Source: VXYK01 sp965221585 (GTDB lineage Bacteria > Actinomycetota > Acidimicrobiia > Acidimicrobiales > Aldehydirespiratoraceae). From it: a stretch of 64,000 nucleotides of DNA. Below the pieces are notes generated by a model that was not told the DNA's origin, made no database searches, and was given only the letters and a program-made list of their open reading frames with translations. Shown piece by piece: positions 17,462 to 26,419 of this stretch. Both the position numbers and the translations under genes were made by a program. Positions within the stretch are counted from its first letter, which is position 1. Each line of letters opens with the position of its first letter. The stretch lies in the NCBI GenBank assembly GCA_965221585.1, contig OZ244898.1:2294001-2358000 (forward strand). Direction: 5' to 3'.

Positions 17462-18754
17462 CTAGCGTTGCGAGGCCCGCAGGGCCCGGGCCAGGTCGTC
17501 GACGATGTCTCGTGGATCCTCGATCCCGACGGAAACCCGGATCAGGTCTTCGCTGACTCCAGCATCAAGCAGGTCCTGTGCCGAGAGCTGTTGATGGGTT
17601 GTGCTTGCCGGATGCAGTACCAGTGTCTTGGCGTCACCCACATTGGCCAGATGCGAGGCCAACTTCACGGACTCGATGAATTTGCGGCCCGCCTGCCGAC
17701 CGCCCTTGATCCCGAAGCTGAGGATCGCGCCGGCGCCCTCGGGATACAGCAGCTTGGCGAGGTCTCGATCGGGGTGGTCGGGAGCGCTCGGGTACTTGAC
17801 CCACGCGACCGCATCATGGTCGACCAGCATCTCGGTGACGGTCTCGGCGTTGCTGACATGCTTGCGCATCCGCAACGGCAGCGTTTCGATGCCCTGGATC
17901 AACTGGAAGGCGTTGGCCGGGCTCATGGCCGCACCGAAGTCACGCAGGCCCTCGGCCCGCGCCCGGGTGATGAACGCGCCGGGGCCGAACTCGTCGGCGA
18001 AGGAGATCCCGTGGTATCCGACATAGGGCTCGGTCATCGTCTCGAATCGGCCCGACGCCTCCCAATCGAAGCGTCCGCCGTCGACCAGTACTCCTCCGAG
18101 CGCCACGCCGTGACCGCCGAGGAACTTGGTGACCGAGTGCATCACGATGTCGGCACCGTGCTCGATCGGGCGGATCAGGTAGGGCGTGGAGAAAGTGGAG
18201 TCGACCATGAGGGGCAGTCCAGCGCTGTGGGCCACCTCAGCAACAGCGCTGATGTCGAGAACCTCGATCCCGGGATTGCCGAGAGTCTCAGCGAACACCA
18301 GCCGAGTGTCGTCGCCGATGGCAGCTCCAAACTGCTCGGGTTCTCGGGGGTCGACGAAGGTCGCGGTGATCCCGAACCGGGGCAGCGTCACGTTGAGCAT
18401 CTGGTGGGTGCCGCCGTAGATGTTGCGGCTGGCAACGATATGGCCGCCTTGTCCCATGAGGGTGACCACGGCGAGATGAAACGCGGCTTGGCCACTGGCA
18501 GTGCACACCGCTCCGACGCCTCCTTCCAGCGCTGCGATCCGCTCTTCGAGCACGGCGACTGTCGGGTTGGTGAGCCGCGAATAGAGGTGGCCCGGGATCT
18601 CCAGGTTGAACAGCCCCGCTGCGTGGTCGCTGTCGTCGAAGACGTAGGAGGTGGTCATGTAGATCGGCACGGCTCTCGCCCCGGTGCTCGGGTCGGGCTG
18701 CTGACCGGCGTGGAGGCTGAGCGTGTCGAACTTCAGGAATTCTGGTTCGATCAT
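17462..18754 (-). CDS. metY: O-acetylhomoserine aminocarboxypropyltransferase (sulfhydrylase)
   Basis: 430 residues, the normal length for MetY and longer than MetB or MetZ (about 390). The N-terminus FDTLSLHAGQQPDPSTGARAVPIY, split here as FDTLSLHAGQ and ARAVPIYMTTSY, is diagnostic of the family; the PLP lysine is in SVTKFLGGHG. MetY adds sulfide or methanethiol to O-acetylhomoserine to give homocysteine or methionine. It overlaps the betA-like gene by 4 bp. In this setting it could capture methanethiol from DMSP breakdown, which is inference. Confidence 0.93.
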   Translation of the reverse strand: MIEPEFLKFDTLSLHAGQQPDPSTGARAVPIYMTTSYVFDDSDHAAGLFNLEIPGHLYSRLTNPTVAVLEERIAALEGGVGAVCTASGQAAFHLAVVTLMGQGGHIVASRNIYGGTHQMLNVTLPRFGITATFVDPREPEQFGAAIGDDTRLVFAETLGNPGIEVLDISAVAEVAHSAGLPLMVDSTFSTPYLIRPIEHGADIVMHSVTKFLGGHGVALGGVLVDGGRFDWEASGRFETMTEPYVGYHGISFADEFGPGAFITRARAEGLRDFGAAMSPANAFQLIQGIETLPLRMRKHVSNAETVTEMLVDHDAVAWVKYPSAPDHPDRDLAKLLYPEGAGAILSFGIKGGRQAGRKFIESVKLASHLANVGDAKTLVLHPASTTHQQLSAQDLLDAGVSEDLIRVSVGIEDPRDIVDDLARALRASQR

Positions 18755-20445
18755 CGGGAGACGCTTTCGATCGGAGCTGGTGCGCTGCTGGATTCGCCCG
18801 CCTGATGGTGGCGGTAGAAATCAGGAGATTCAGGTGCTAGGGGTTGATTGCCGAGAACCAGGTCAGCAGCTTTTTCGGCGAGCATCATGACGGGAGCGTA
18901 GATGTTGCCGTTGGTGAGGTACGGCATGGATGAGGCGTCGACGACTCGCAGACCATCGGTGCCGTACACCCTCATGGTCAACGGGTCCAGCACGGCGTCG
19001 TCACCGACCCCCATCTTGGCAGTGCACGACGGATGCAACGCCGTCTCAGCATCGGCGCGCACCCAGTCGAGGATCTGCTGGTCGCTTTCGACCTCGGGGC
19101 CTGGGGAGATCTCGCCGCCGTTGAATCGTTCCATCGCCGGCTGGTTGAGCAGGTTTCGAGCGTGACGCACGGCCTCGACCCATTCGCGGCGATCCTGGTC
19201 GGTGGACAGATAGTTGAATCGCAGCGCCGGTTTGGTTCTCGGGTCGCTGCTGCGGATCTCCACAGACCCCCGCGCATCGGAGTACATCGGCCCGACATGC
19301 ACCTGGTAGCCGTGGCCGCCTTCGGGCGTGGTGCCGTCGTAGCGGATCGCGATGGGCAGGAAGTGGAACATCAGGTTCGGGTACGCGACCTCGTCGTTGC
19401 TGCGGATGAAGCCGCCTGCCTCGAAATGGTTGGACGATCCGGGGCCTCTGCGCGCCAGCCATTGCATGCCGATCCAGGGCCGTCTCCACATGGCCAGATT
19501 GGGCTGTAGCGAGACCGGCTCGTTGCACGCGTATTGGATGTACACCTCGAGGTGGTCTTGCAGGTTCTGGCCCACACCACCCACATCGGCGATCACTTCG
19601 ATGCCGTGTTCTTCGAGCAGCGCCGCCGGCCCGACACCGGAGAGTTGCAGGAGTTGGGGCGAATTGATGGCCCCTCCGCAGAGGATGACTTCGGCAGCGT
19701 CCACCGAGCGGGGTCGGCCCCTGTGCGTCAGTTCCACGCCCGTGGCACGATTGCCGTCGAAACGAACCTTGGTGACGAACGCTTTGGTTGCCAGGTCCAG
19801 GTTCTTGCGCGACAGCACGGGATGCAGATAGGCCCGCGACGCGCTCAACCGGCGGCCTCGGTGCACGTTGCGGTCGAAGGCGTTGAAGCCCTCCTGGCGT
19901 TCGCCGTTGACATCGCTGGTGCGCCGGTGGCCGGCCTGCTCCGTGGCCTTGAGGAAGGCCTCGAACAGCGGGTTCGTCGCCGGTCCTCGTTCCAGTACCA
20001 GCGGGCCCCCGTCACCTCGATAGACCGTCCCGTCCTGCGGCGCGAGGCAGTTCTCCATCCGCTTGAAGTACGGCAGGCAGTGTGCGTAGTCCCATGACGA
20101 CATTCCGGGATCCGCGCCCCAGCGTTCGAAGTCGAGCGGGTTGCCTCTCTGGAAGATCATCCCGTTGATGCTCGATGAGCCGCCTAGAACTTTGCCTCTT
20201 GCGTGGTAGACGCGTCGCCCTCCCATCTCCGGTTCGGGCTCGGATTCGTACATCCAGTCGTAGAAGCGGTTGCCGATGCCGAACGACAGTGCCGCCGGCA
20301 TGTGGATGAACACATCGAAGCGCCAGTCGCGCCGACCAGCTTCGAGCACCAGCACTGAGACCGCCGGGTCTGCCGACAAGCGGTTCGCCAATGCACACCC
20401 CGCCGAACCCCCGCCGACAATGACATAGTCGTAGCGATCCCGCAT
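18751..20445 (-). CDS. betA: GMC oxidoreductase, probable choline dehydrogenase
   Basis: 564 residues, the size of BetA. The FAD-binding N-terminus reads DYVIVGGGSAGCALANRL; GMC signatures include GGSSSINGM and GGAINSPQLL; the C-terminus has HPSCTAKMG and GLRVVDASSMPYLTNGN, close to the BetA pattern except that the usual Cys after SCT is Ala. It would oxidise choline to betaine aldehyde (and perhaps on to betaine) at the membrane. No betaine aldehyde dehydrogenase gene is seen in the window. Other alcohol dehydrogenases of the GMC family are a possible alternative. Confidence 0.82.
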   Translation of the reverse strand: MRDRYDYVIVGGGSAGCALANRLSADPAVSVLVLEAGRRDWRFDVFIHMPAALSFGIGNRFYDWMYESEPEPEMGGRRVYHARGKVLGGSSSINGMIFQRGNPLDFERWGADPGMSSWDYAHCLPYFKRMENCLAPQDGTVYRGDGGPLVLERGPATNPLFEAFLKATEQAGHRRTSDVNGERQEGFNAFDRNVHRGRRLSASRAYLHPVLSRKNLDLATKAFVTKVRFDGNRATGVELTHRGRPRSVDAAEVILCGGAINSPQLLQLSGVGPAALLEEHGIEVIADVGGVGQNLQDHLEVYIQYACNEPVSLQPNLAMWRRPWIGMQWLARRGPGSSNHFEAGGFIRSNDEVAYPNLMFHFLPIAIRYDGTTPEGGHGYQVHVGPMYSDARGSVEIRSSDPRTKPALRFNYLSTDQDRREWVEAVRHARNLLNQPAMERFNGGEISPGPEVESDQQILDWVRADAETALHPSCTAKMGVGDDAVLDPLTMRVYGTDGLRVVDASSMPYLTNGNIYAPVMMLAEKAADLVLGNQPLAPESPDFYRHHQAGESSSAPAPIESVSR

Positions 20446-20559
20446 CCGGGCATTCTAAACCCCCACGATATGCACCGGCGCACGAAAGATGCGCCCTGTC
20501 CGCCGATTCGCCGTTCTGCTAGCTTGAAGAGTACGCGGCATTAGGAAAGGACCTGCGAC

Positions 20560-20946
20560 ATGCTTCGCAGAATGATCGAGATAGCTCGCAGAACGATAAG
20601 GAACTTCACCAACTTCATCCGATTGATGCGCGGGATGCCGCCGGCCCGAACCGGGTTGCTGCGACGGGCAGGAACTGCGCGTGAAGCAATGCACCTGAGT
20701 GGTTTTGCGGGCCATGGTCATTCCGGCACGAGCGCCACGGACAGCCACCTTGGCAAGGCAGTCGCCGATACCCACAAAACGCAAGTCTACGGAGATCCCG
20801 CTTCGCCGCGACGCGTGGTCGGCCACGGCGGAAAGCCGCCAAAGTACCGGAGAAGGCCATCCGTTATCGTGACGACGCTTCTGTTTTTGTTGGCTCTAGC
20901 GTTCCTTTTCGGCCCGAGACTAGGTCTAATTGGCGCTCTGGCGTGA
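20560..20946 (+). CDS. Hypothetical protein with C-terminal membrane helix
   Basis: 128 residues. A basic, Arg-rich N-terminal half is followed by a His/Gly/Ser-rich linker and a single hydrophobic segment near the C-terminus (VIVTTLLFLLALAFLFGPRLGLIGAL). AGGAAAGGA about 10 bases before the ATG supports the start. No family recognised. It lies alone between betA (divergent) and proV. A C-terminal anchor with an N-terminal cytoplasmic basic part is the only structural inference. Confidence 0.45.
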   Translation: MLRRMIEIARRTIRNFTNFIRLMRGMPPARTGLLRRAGTAREAMHLSGFAGHGHSGTSATDSHLGKAVADTHKTQVYGDPASPRRVVGHGGKPPKYRRRPSVIVTTLLFLLALAFLFGPRLGLIGALA

Positions 20947-21038
20947 CCGTGGCCACCGGGGCTTGTGTTGAGGATGATCTGCGCGACGCTCAGAGGTGTA
21001 CTACGGTACCGGGTCGTCCGCTTCCGGGAGGCTTTTGA

Positions 21039-22262
21039 ATGGTAGAGATGGGTGAAGAGATCATCGTCCTAGACGAGGTCTATAAGATATTCGGTCCACA
21101 GCCGAAGGGCCGAGCGTTCGACTTGGCTCGTGCCGGGATGGGCAAGAACCGGCTCCAAGCGGTGACTGGCCACGTCCTCGGTTTGAACGATGTTTCGTTC
21201 TCAGTCAACAAAGGCGAGATCTTCGTGGTGATGGGCCTGTCGGGCTCAGGCAAGTCCACCGCCATCCGCACGGTCAACAAGCTCTTCGACATCACCTACG
21301 GCACGATCAAGGTCGACGGCACAGACGTACAACAGTTGGAGGGCACCGATCTGCAAGCGTTTCGACGCGAGTACATGGGCATGGTGTTTCAGCATTTTGC
21401 GCTGTTCCCGCACCGCAAGGTGATCGACAACGTGAGTTACGGACTCAAAGTCCAGGGTGTCGCTAGACAGGCACGCGAGGAAGCTGCAATGAAATCCCTG
21501 GCGTTGGTGGGGCTGGACACCTACGCGCACAGCTTCCCCTCGGAACTCTCCGGGGGGATGCAGCAGCGGGTCGGCTTGGCTCGAGCGCTGGCTTCAGACC
21601 CCGACATCCTGTTGATGGATGAAGCGTTCAGCGCTCTGGATCCGCTGATCCGCCGACAGATGCAGGACGAGATGATGGAGATCCAAGGCGAGCTGCACAA
21701 GACGATCCTGTTCATCACCCACGACCTCAACGAGGCTCTTCGCATTGGTGACCGCGTCTGCATCATGAAGGACGGCGCAGTCGTTCAAATCGGCACACCC
21801 GAGGAGATCCTCACCCAACCAGCCACCGGCTACGTAGCGGAGTTCGTGCAGGACGTGGACCAGGGCCGGGTCATTCAAGTCCATGAGGTGATGCAGCAGC
21901 CAGCACCGCTGAGTATCGACACCTCGCTCCCGGACGCCTTGACGCGTTCCGCTGAACGATCCGGAGCCTTCGTTCTCGATTCCGACGGGACCCCGACACA
22001 CCTGTTCACCATCGAGGACGGGGTGCGAGCCTCGAGCATGGGCTCGACTGACCTTCAGTCAGCACTGCGGACCGACTTCGACCGCTGCGGTCCGACCGAC
22101 TGTCTCAACACGGTGTACGCCTCCGCCGGACGGGGGCTGCCGATCGCCGTGTGCGACGAGTCTGGATCACTCGTCGGCAACCTCGACCCCCGCCACATCA
22201 TGGAGGAGATGGGCCGGGTCGAACATCTGATCGACGACTTCGAGCGAGAGGTATTCATGTAA
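21039..22262 (+). CDS. proV: Glycine betaine/proline ABC transporter ATP-binding protein
   Basis: 407 residues. Walker A is G66-LSGSGKST, signature LSGGMQQRVGLARAL, Walker B ILLMDEAFSALDP, then the H-loop in FITHDLNEAL. The N-terminal 45 residues and C-terminal CBS-like region (about 285-400) match ProV/OpuAA, where CBS domains sense ionic strength. GGGAGG stands 6 bases before the ATG. The stop TAA overlaps the proW start by one base (TAATG). It energises uptake of glycine betaine or related osmolytes, possibly including DMSP. Confidence 0.95.
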   Translation: MVEMGEEIIVLDEVYKIFGPQPKGRAFDLARAGMGKNRLQAVTGHVLGLNDVSFSVNKGEIFVVMGLSGSGKSTAIRTVNKLFDITYGTIKVDGTDVQQLEGTDLQAFRREYMGMVFQHFALFPHRKVIDNVSYGLKVQGVARQAREEAAMKSLALVGLDTYAHSFPSELSGGMQQRVGLARALASDPDILLMDEAFSALDPLIRRQMQDEMMEIQGELHKTILFITHDLNEALRIGDRVCIMKDGAVVQIGTPEEILTQPATGYVAEFVQDVDQGRVIQVHEVMQQPAPLSIDTSLPDALTRSAERSGAFVLDSDGTPTHLFTIEDGVRASSMGSTDLQSALRTDFDRCGPTDCLNTVYASAGRGLPIAVCDESGSLVGNLDPRHIMEEMGRVEHLIDDFEREVFM

Positions 22263-24406
22263 TGACTGTTCTAGCGCAAGCCTCGAATGATGCTGGGGAA
22301 TCGGTCACCCACGACCTGACCGACAATCGGGTGCTCGAGGATTTCCGCATCCCGTTCGGCAAATGGATCGATCAATCCGTCGACTGGATAGTCGTCAACC
22401 TGAAATGGCTGCTCGACATTATTGAATGGCCTTTCGCCTTCCTGAACGACATCCTCGTTGAGACAATTCTCGAGCCGATCTCTTGGGTCTGGGTCGTCTT
22501 GTTCTTCTTTGTGATCGGCACACTGATCCGAAATGTGCAGGTGGGCCTGTTCGCGGCGGTCAGCCTCTCTGTATGCGGGCTTCTCGGCAACACCTTCTGG
22601 TTGGAGACGGCGCGAACGATCGGATTCATCGGAGTCGCCGTTGTCCTGTGCGTAATCATCGGCATACCGCTGGGTGTCGCATGCGGACGCGTCGACGCCT
22701 TCTGGCAGGTGGTACGGCCAGTGCTCGACGCCATGCAGGTTGTGCACTCTTTCGTCTACATGCTGCCGTTCATCTACTTCTGGGGCATCGGCACGGTGAG
22801 CGCGACGATGGTCACCATGGTGTTCGCACTGCCACCGCTGATCCGGTTGACCAACCTGGGAGTCCGCCAAGTGCCAGCAGATGTGGTCGAGGCAAGCCGG
22901 GCCTACGGCGCTCCCGAATGGCGTGTGCTCTTTGATGTGCAGATTCCGCTTGCCCGGCCCGCCATCATGACAGGAATCAACCAAACGCTGCTCCTGGCGA
23001 TCTCAATGCTGGGGATCGCAGCCATCATGGGAGCTGGCGGGCTCGGCCGGCTGCTGTTCAATGCCCTGTCCCGCCAGGATGTCGGTCTCGGTGCATCTGC
23101 CGGCTTGGCCTTCTTCCTGGTCGCAGTCGTCCTGGACCGAATCTCGCAGACTGAGGCCAGCGACAAGGGAAGCCTCTTCAGAAGGATCAGACTGGCATGG
23201 CTCCACCGACGCGACCCGGAGCAGCTCCTGGTCAAAGAGAGCGGTGACGCACCCGCAGATTCACCCAGCGACGACGAAGATGTCGAGGAGGCCTTCGCCG
23301 AGGTGAGCGCGAAGGAGCGTCCTTGGATGCTCGTGTCCGCAGTAGGCGGCGTTCTGGCCATCGTCTCTGTGTTCCTCACTTGGACCCAGGACGGCGGATT
23401 CATCAGCGCTTTCGGTCGCCGTTCAGATGAGAGTCTTGCCGGCGATTCGTTCAACGGCCTAGCAGCCTCCGGAGGTTCCTGGTTCGGTTACCTGACCATC
23501 GCGTTCGGGGTGATGATCGTGGCAGCAGTGGTGACAACGAGACTCGTCCCCGGCCGTGGACCCAGGTTCTTCACCACCGACGGCGCACTGATCTGTTCGT
23601 TGGGGCTGCTGGTGATGATGATCTGTTACATGGTGGCCTCCCCAGTGAGCGGAACTTCTCCAGGAACAGGAGCCGGGGTCTATCTCGCACTGATCGGCGG
23701 ACTCTTGGCCACTGTCGGATCGATGATGTGGATCCGCCACGCTGCACACGCGCCGCTACATCCCCTGAGCCTGAAAATCGGTTGGGGGCGGATTTGCGGT
23801 GGCACAATCGCCGCGTTGGTGATTCTCATCGGAGCGTTCTCAGGTTGGTCCTTCGATGAGCGCACCGATCAGGTGGTGAGCGCGGAGACCGAAGCCCAGA
23901 TCGAAGAACTGCGACAGAAAGCTCTGGACAATCCTGCGGACGCCGGACCGATCGGCGCTGAAATCTCAGCTCTGCGTGCACAACTGAGCATCACCGAACG
24001 AAAGATCACGGATGGGATCAGTAGCGAAGGAACAGGGCTCGGCATCTGGACGCTCATAGCTGGGCTGGTCGGTTTGGCCACCACACTGCCGGCCGCGGGA
24101 GTGTTCGGCCGCGATGAGCAACGACAATGGCGCTGGAGCACGGTGACTGCTGGTTTCGGGGTCGGTGTCGCGGCAGTGGGATTCAGCTGGATCTTTGTTC
24201 ATGTGCGTTCGGCCGATCCCAACTACGTGAGCGGCGTGGGATCGTTCTTGACAATGATCGGCGGATTCATGCTGGCTGCTACTGCCCTATCGGTCTTGAA
24301 CGAATTCCGCCGTTCCAAGATCTACGCCGATATGGATCCGACATCGGAGTCGCAGTTGATGCCCATGGATGATGAACCAGTTCAAAAAGAACAACCGGTG
24401 GCTTGA
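22262..24406 (+). CDS. proW: Glycine betaine/proline ABC transporter permease with extra C-terminal membrane domain
   Basis: 714 residues, more than twice the usual ProW length of about 300-350. Residues 1-300 are a normal ProW permease, with the EAA loop in VEASRAYGAPEWRVLFDVQIP. Then follow an acidic linker (about 320-350) and some eight more hydrophobic segments to about residue 690, broken by a polar stretch near 540-590 with a coiled-coil-like EAQIEELRQKAL. I do not recognise the added domain. The start overlaps proV and was chosen over the earlier ATG of the open frame for that reason and for the ProW-like N-terminus. Confidence 0.92.
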   Translation: MTVLAQASNDAGESVTHDLTDNRVLEDFRIPFGKWIDQSVDWIVVNLKWLLDIIEWPFAFLNDILVETILEPISWVWVVLFFFVIGTLIRNVQVGLFAAVSLSVCGLLGNTFWLETARTIGFIGVAVVLCVIIGIPLGVACGRVDAFWQVVRPVLDAMQVVHSFVYMLPFIYFWGIGTVSATMVTMVFALPPLIRLTNLGVRQVPADVVEASRAYGAPEWRVLFDVQIPLARPAIMTGINQTLLLAISMLGIAAIMGAGGLGRLLFNALSRQDVGLGASAGLAFFLVAVVLDRISQTEASDKGSLFRRIRLAWLHRRDPEQLLVKESGDAPADSPSDDEDVEEAFAEVSAKERPWMLVSAVGGVLAIVSVFLTWTQDGGFISAFGRRSDESLAGDSFNGLAASGGSWFGYLTIAFGVMIVAAVVTTRLVPGRGPRFFTTDGALICSLGLLVMMICYMVASPVSGTSPGTGAGVYLALIGGLLATVGSMMWIRHAAHAPLHPLSLKIGWGRICGGTIAALVILIGAFSGWSFDERTDQVVSAETEAQIEELRQKALDNPADAGPIGAEISALRAQLSITERKITDGISSEGTGLGIWTLIAGLVGLATTLPAAGVFGRDEQRQWRWSTVTAGFGVGVAAVGFSWIFVHVRSADPNYVSGVGSFLTMIGGFMLAATALSVLNEFRRSKIYADMDPTSESQLMPMDDEPVQKEQPVA

Positions 24407-24435
24407 CGCGGAATAAAACGCTACTCTTACGAACC

Positions 24436-24460
24436 GCTCGCTTCGAGCCCGAAGCTCGGC
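24436..24460 (+). promoter_or_regulatory. Hairpin between proW and proX
   Basis: GCTTCG at 24440-24445 pairs with CGAAGC at 24450-24455 around a four-base loop in the 89-bp gap between proW and proX. There is no U-run, so it is more likely an mRNA-stability or attenuation element than a terminator. AGGAGGG at 24481-24487 serves proX. Confidence 0.4.
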
Positions 24461-24495
24461 GCGTTTAGGAAACCCAACCCAGGAGGGAACCCAAC

Positions 24496-25848
24496 ATGGT
24501 AAAAAAACGAGCGCTCTTTTGGCTCGCGTTGTTAGCGGCCTTCGCGTTGTTCGTAGCAGCGTGCGGAGATGACGACTCTGACACCACGACAGCGGACGAC
24601 GGTGACGACATGGCCGATACCGGCGACGACATGGCCGACGACGGCGACGACATGGCCGACGACGGCGACGACATGGCCGACGACGGCGACGACATGGCCG
24701 ACGACGGCGACGACATGGCCGACGACGGCGACGACATGGCCGACGACGGCGACGACATGGACGAAATGTCTATGACGCCTGGTGAAGGATCATCTATCAC
24801 CATGGCTCGCGCCGACTGGTCGACTGGCTACTTCCAGGCTCAGGTCTACAAGCAGTTGCTTGAAGAACTCGGCTACAGCGTGTCCGAACCGTCTGAGCTG
24901 GAACTCGGTCCGTCCTTGGCATATCTGGGCATGTCTCAGGGAGAATTCGACTTCTGGGTCAACAGTTGGTACCCAGGCCATGTCTCCTGGTGGGCACCCG
25001 AGCTGCCTGATGGTTCAACCGTCGGCGAACACCTCACCATCGTCGGTAACGAAATGATCGCTGGCGGTCTCCAAGGATTCTTGATCACCAAGTCCTTCGC
25101 CGACGAGCATGGTGTAACCCACCTCGACCAGCTCAACGACGACCCGGACATCCTGGCGGCCTTCGACGCTGACGACCAGTCTCCAGGCAACGGCGTCGCC
25201 GAAATCTACGGATGTACCGAGAGTTGGACCTGCGACAACATCATCGACAGTCAGATTGCCTTCTCCAACTGGACGAATATCGCTCAGGTGAAGGCTGGCT
25301 ATGACGCCATGTTCGCTGAGGCCACGGCCAAGGCCAACGCCGGCGAACCGATGGTGATCTACACATGGACGCCGAGTGCCTACATCACCCAGCTGCGTCC
25401 CGGTGACAATGTTGTATGGCTGGCAACGGAGGATGTGCTCGACGACTCGAACCCGACCGGGCTCGAGGGCGGAGAGGGCCACGACCAGAGGCCAGGTCAA
25501 GCCAACATCGGACCCGATGCCTGTCCCGCAGCCGCCAATGCCGACAACTGTCAGCTCGGATGGGTAGCCGCAGACATCCAGGTCACTGCCAACACTGAGT
25601 GGCTGAACGCCAACCCGTACGCTGCGGAGTTGTTCTGTCGAGTCACGTTGTCGGTCATCGACGTGTCGCTGGCCAATGTGGACATGGCCAACGCCGGTGA
25701 TGATGCAACCGAGGACTTCATCGCAGGACTAGCCACCGACTGGATCGCCAACAACCGCGGTCAGGTCGACGAATGGCTTGGAGCGGCACGTATGCCACCG
25801 ATGGAGCCGTCGTGTCCAGACACGGCGATCCCACTGGCGCTGCAATAG
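24496..25848 (+). CDS. proX: Glycine betaine-binding lipoprotein of the ProVWX importer
   Basis: 450 residues. The lipoprotein signal ends in LFVAAC with Cys23 as the lipidated residue. Residues 25-92 are an acidic linker of eight GDDMADD-type repeats encoded by a 21-bp tandem repeat. From about residue 98 an OpuAC substrate-binding domain follows (ITMARADWSTGYFQAQVYK, then DFWVNSWYPGHVSWW), whose tryptophans could form the aromatic box for a quaternary amine. The linker is unusual and would hold the binding domain away from the membrane. A strong terminator follows the gene. Confidence 0.93.
   Translation: MVKKRALFWLALLAAFALFVAACGDDDSDTTTADDGDDMADTGDDMADDGDDMADDGDDMADDGDDMADDGDDMADDGDDMADDGDDMDEMSMTPGEGSSITMARADWSTGYFQAQVYKQLLEELGYSVSEPSELELGPSLAYLGMSQGEFDFWVNSWYPGHVSWWAPELPDGSTVGEHLTIVGNEMIAGGLQGFLITKSFADEHGVTHLDQLNDDPDILAAFDADDQSPGNGVAEIYGCTESWTCDNIIDSQIAFSNWTNIAQVKAGYDAMFAEATAKANAGEPMVIYTWTPSAYITQLRPGDNVVWLATEDVLDDSNPTGLEGGEGHDQRPGQANIGPDACPAAANADNCQLGWVAADIQVTANTEWLNANPYAAELFCRVTLSVIDVSLANVDMANAGDDATEDFIAGLATDWIANNRGQVDEWLGAARMPPMEPSCPDTAIPLALQ
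24604..24771. repeat. 21-bp tandem repeat, eight copies, in proX
   Basis: Eight units in exact 21-bp register (starts at 24604, 24625, 24646, 24667, 24688, 24709, 24730, 24751), each coding GDDMADD; units three to seven are identical, and the first, second and last carry changes. The identity of the central units points to recent copy-number change. Confidence 0.95.
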
Positions 25849-25861
25849 AGCGTCACAGGTA

Positions 25862-25899
25862 CTGATTGATTGTTGTTCCCCTAACGACTCAACAATCAG
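25862..25899 (+). other. Inverted repeat downstream of proX
   Basis: TGATTGTTG and CAACAATCA can pair across about 15 bases just after the proX stop. It could stabilise the 3' end of the message upstream of the main terminator. Confidence 0.4.
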
Positions 25900-25918
25900 T
25901 TCAACCAAGAGCAAACGA

Positions 25919-25954
25919 GGGGGTGGGGCCAAAGGCCCCGCCCCCTTGCTTTTT
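25919..25954 (+). terminator. Rho-independent terminator of proVWX
   Basis: GGGGGTGGGGCC pairs with GGCCCCGCCCCC around an AAA loop (25919-25945), with a single G-T/G-C irregularity, followed by TTGCTTTTT. This is the clearest intrinsic terminator in the window and closes the betaine importer operon. Confidence 0.9.
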
Positions 25955-26041
25955 GCCTATTCCCCCAGGAGCGCCCGCGGTGTACTGTGAGCGCTGGACC
26001 GATTCGCTCGGCCTCTTCTGTCAGATCGTTAGGAGGCGCCC

Positions 26042-26419
26042 GTGAGCAGCACCCACATGACCCCGATCGACAAGCGTCTGGCCGACGTTCGTGCACACCT
26101 TGAACGTGTCGACGTGGCTGACCTGCCCGAAAAACTGAGTGCCGGGGCGATCCTTGTCGACATTCGCCCTGAGTCCTTCCGTCAAGAAGAGGGCATCCAT
26201 CCCGACGCACTGGTGATCGAACGCAACGTGCTCGAATGGCGTCTCGACCCCAACTCGGATGCACGCATCGTCGACATCGAGTCCGACACCCCGATCATCA
26301 TCATGTGCAACGAGGGTTACGCCTCAAGCCTTGCCGCCGCCGACCTGGCGAAGATGGGTTTCACAGCCGCCACTGACCTGATCGGCGGTTACCGCGCCTG
26401 GAGCGCCGCTCAGAGGTAG
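26042..26419 (+). CDS. Rhodanese-like sulfurtransferase
   Basis: 125 residues, a single rhodanese domain. DIRPESFRQEEGIHPDA is the conserved early block (as DIRPESFRQ and EGIHPDALVIERNVLEWR); Cys89 begins the active-site loop CNEGYASS, which is standard for sulfurtransferases; GGYRAW closes the domain. GTG start with TAGGAGG about 6 bases upstream. It could handle sulfane sulfur, but no partner is obvious. It is convergent with the next gene, whose end it overlaps by 10 bp. Confidence 0.9.
   Translation: MSSTHMTPIDKRLADVRAHLERVDVADLPEKLSAGAILVDIRPESFRQEEGIHPDALVIERNVLEWRLDPNSDARIVDIESDTPIIIMCNEGYASSLAAADLAKMGFTAATDLIGGYRAWSAAQR

Noticed and set aside
17015..18805. Plus-strand 596-codon open frame opposite metY and the hydrolase
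   Set aside because: Both minus-strand genes have full family motifs; the plus frame has none.
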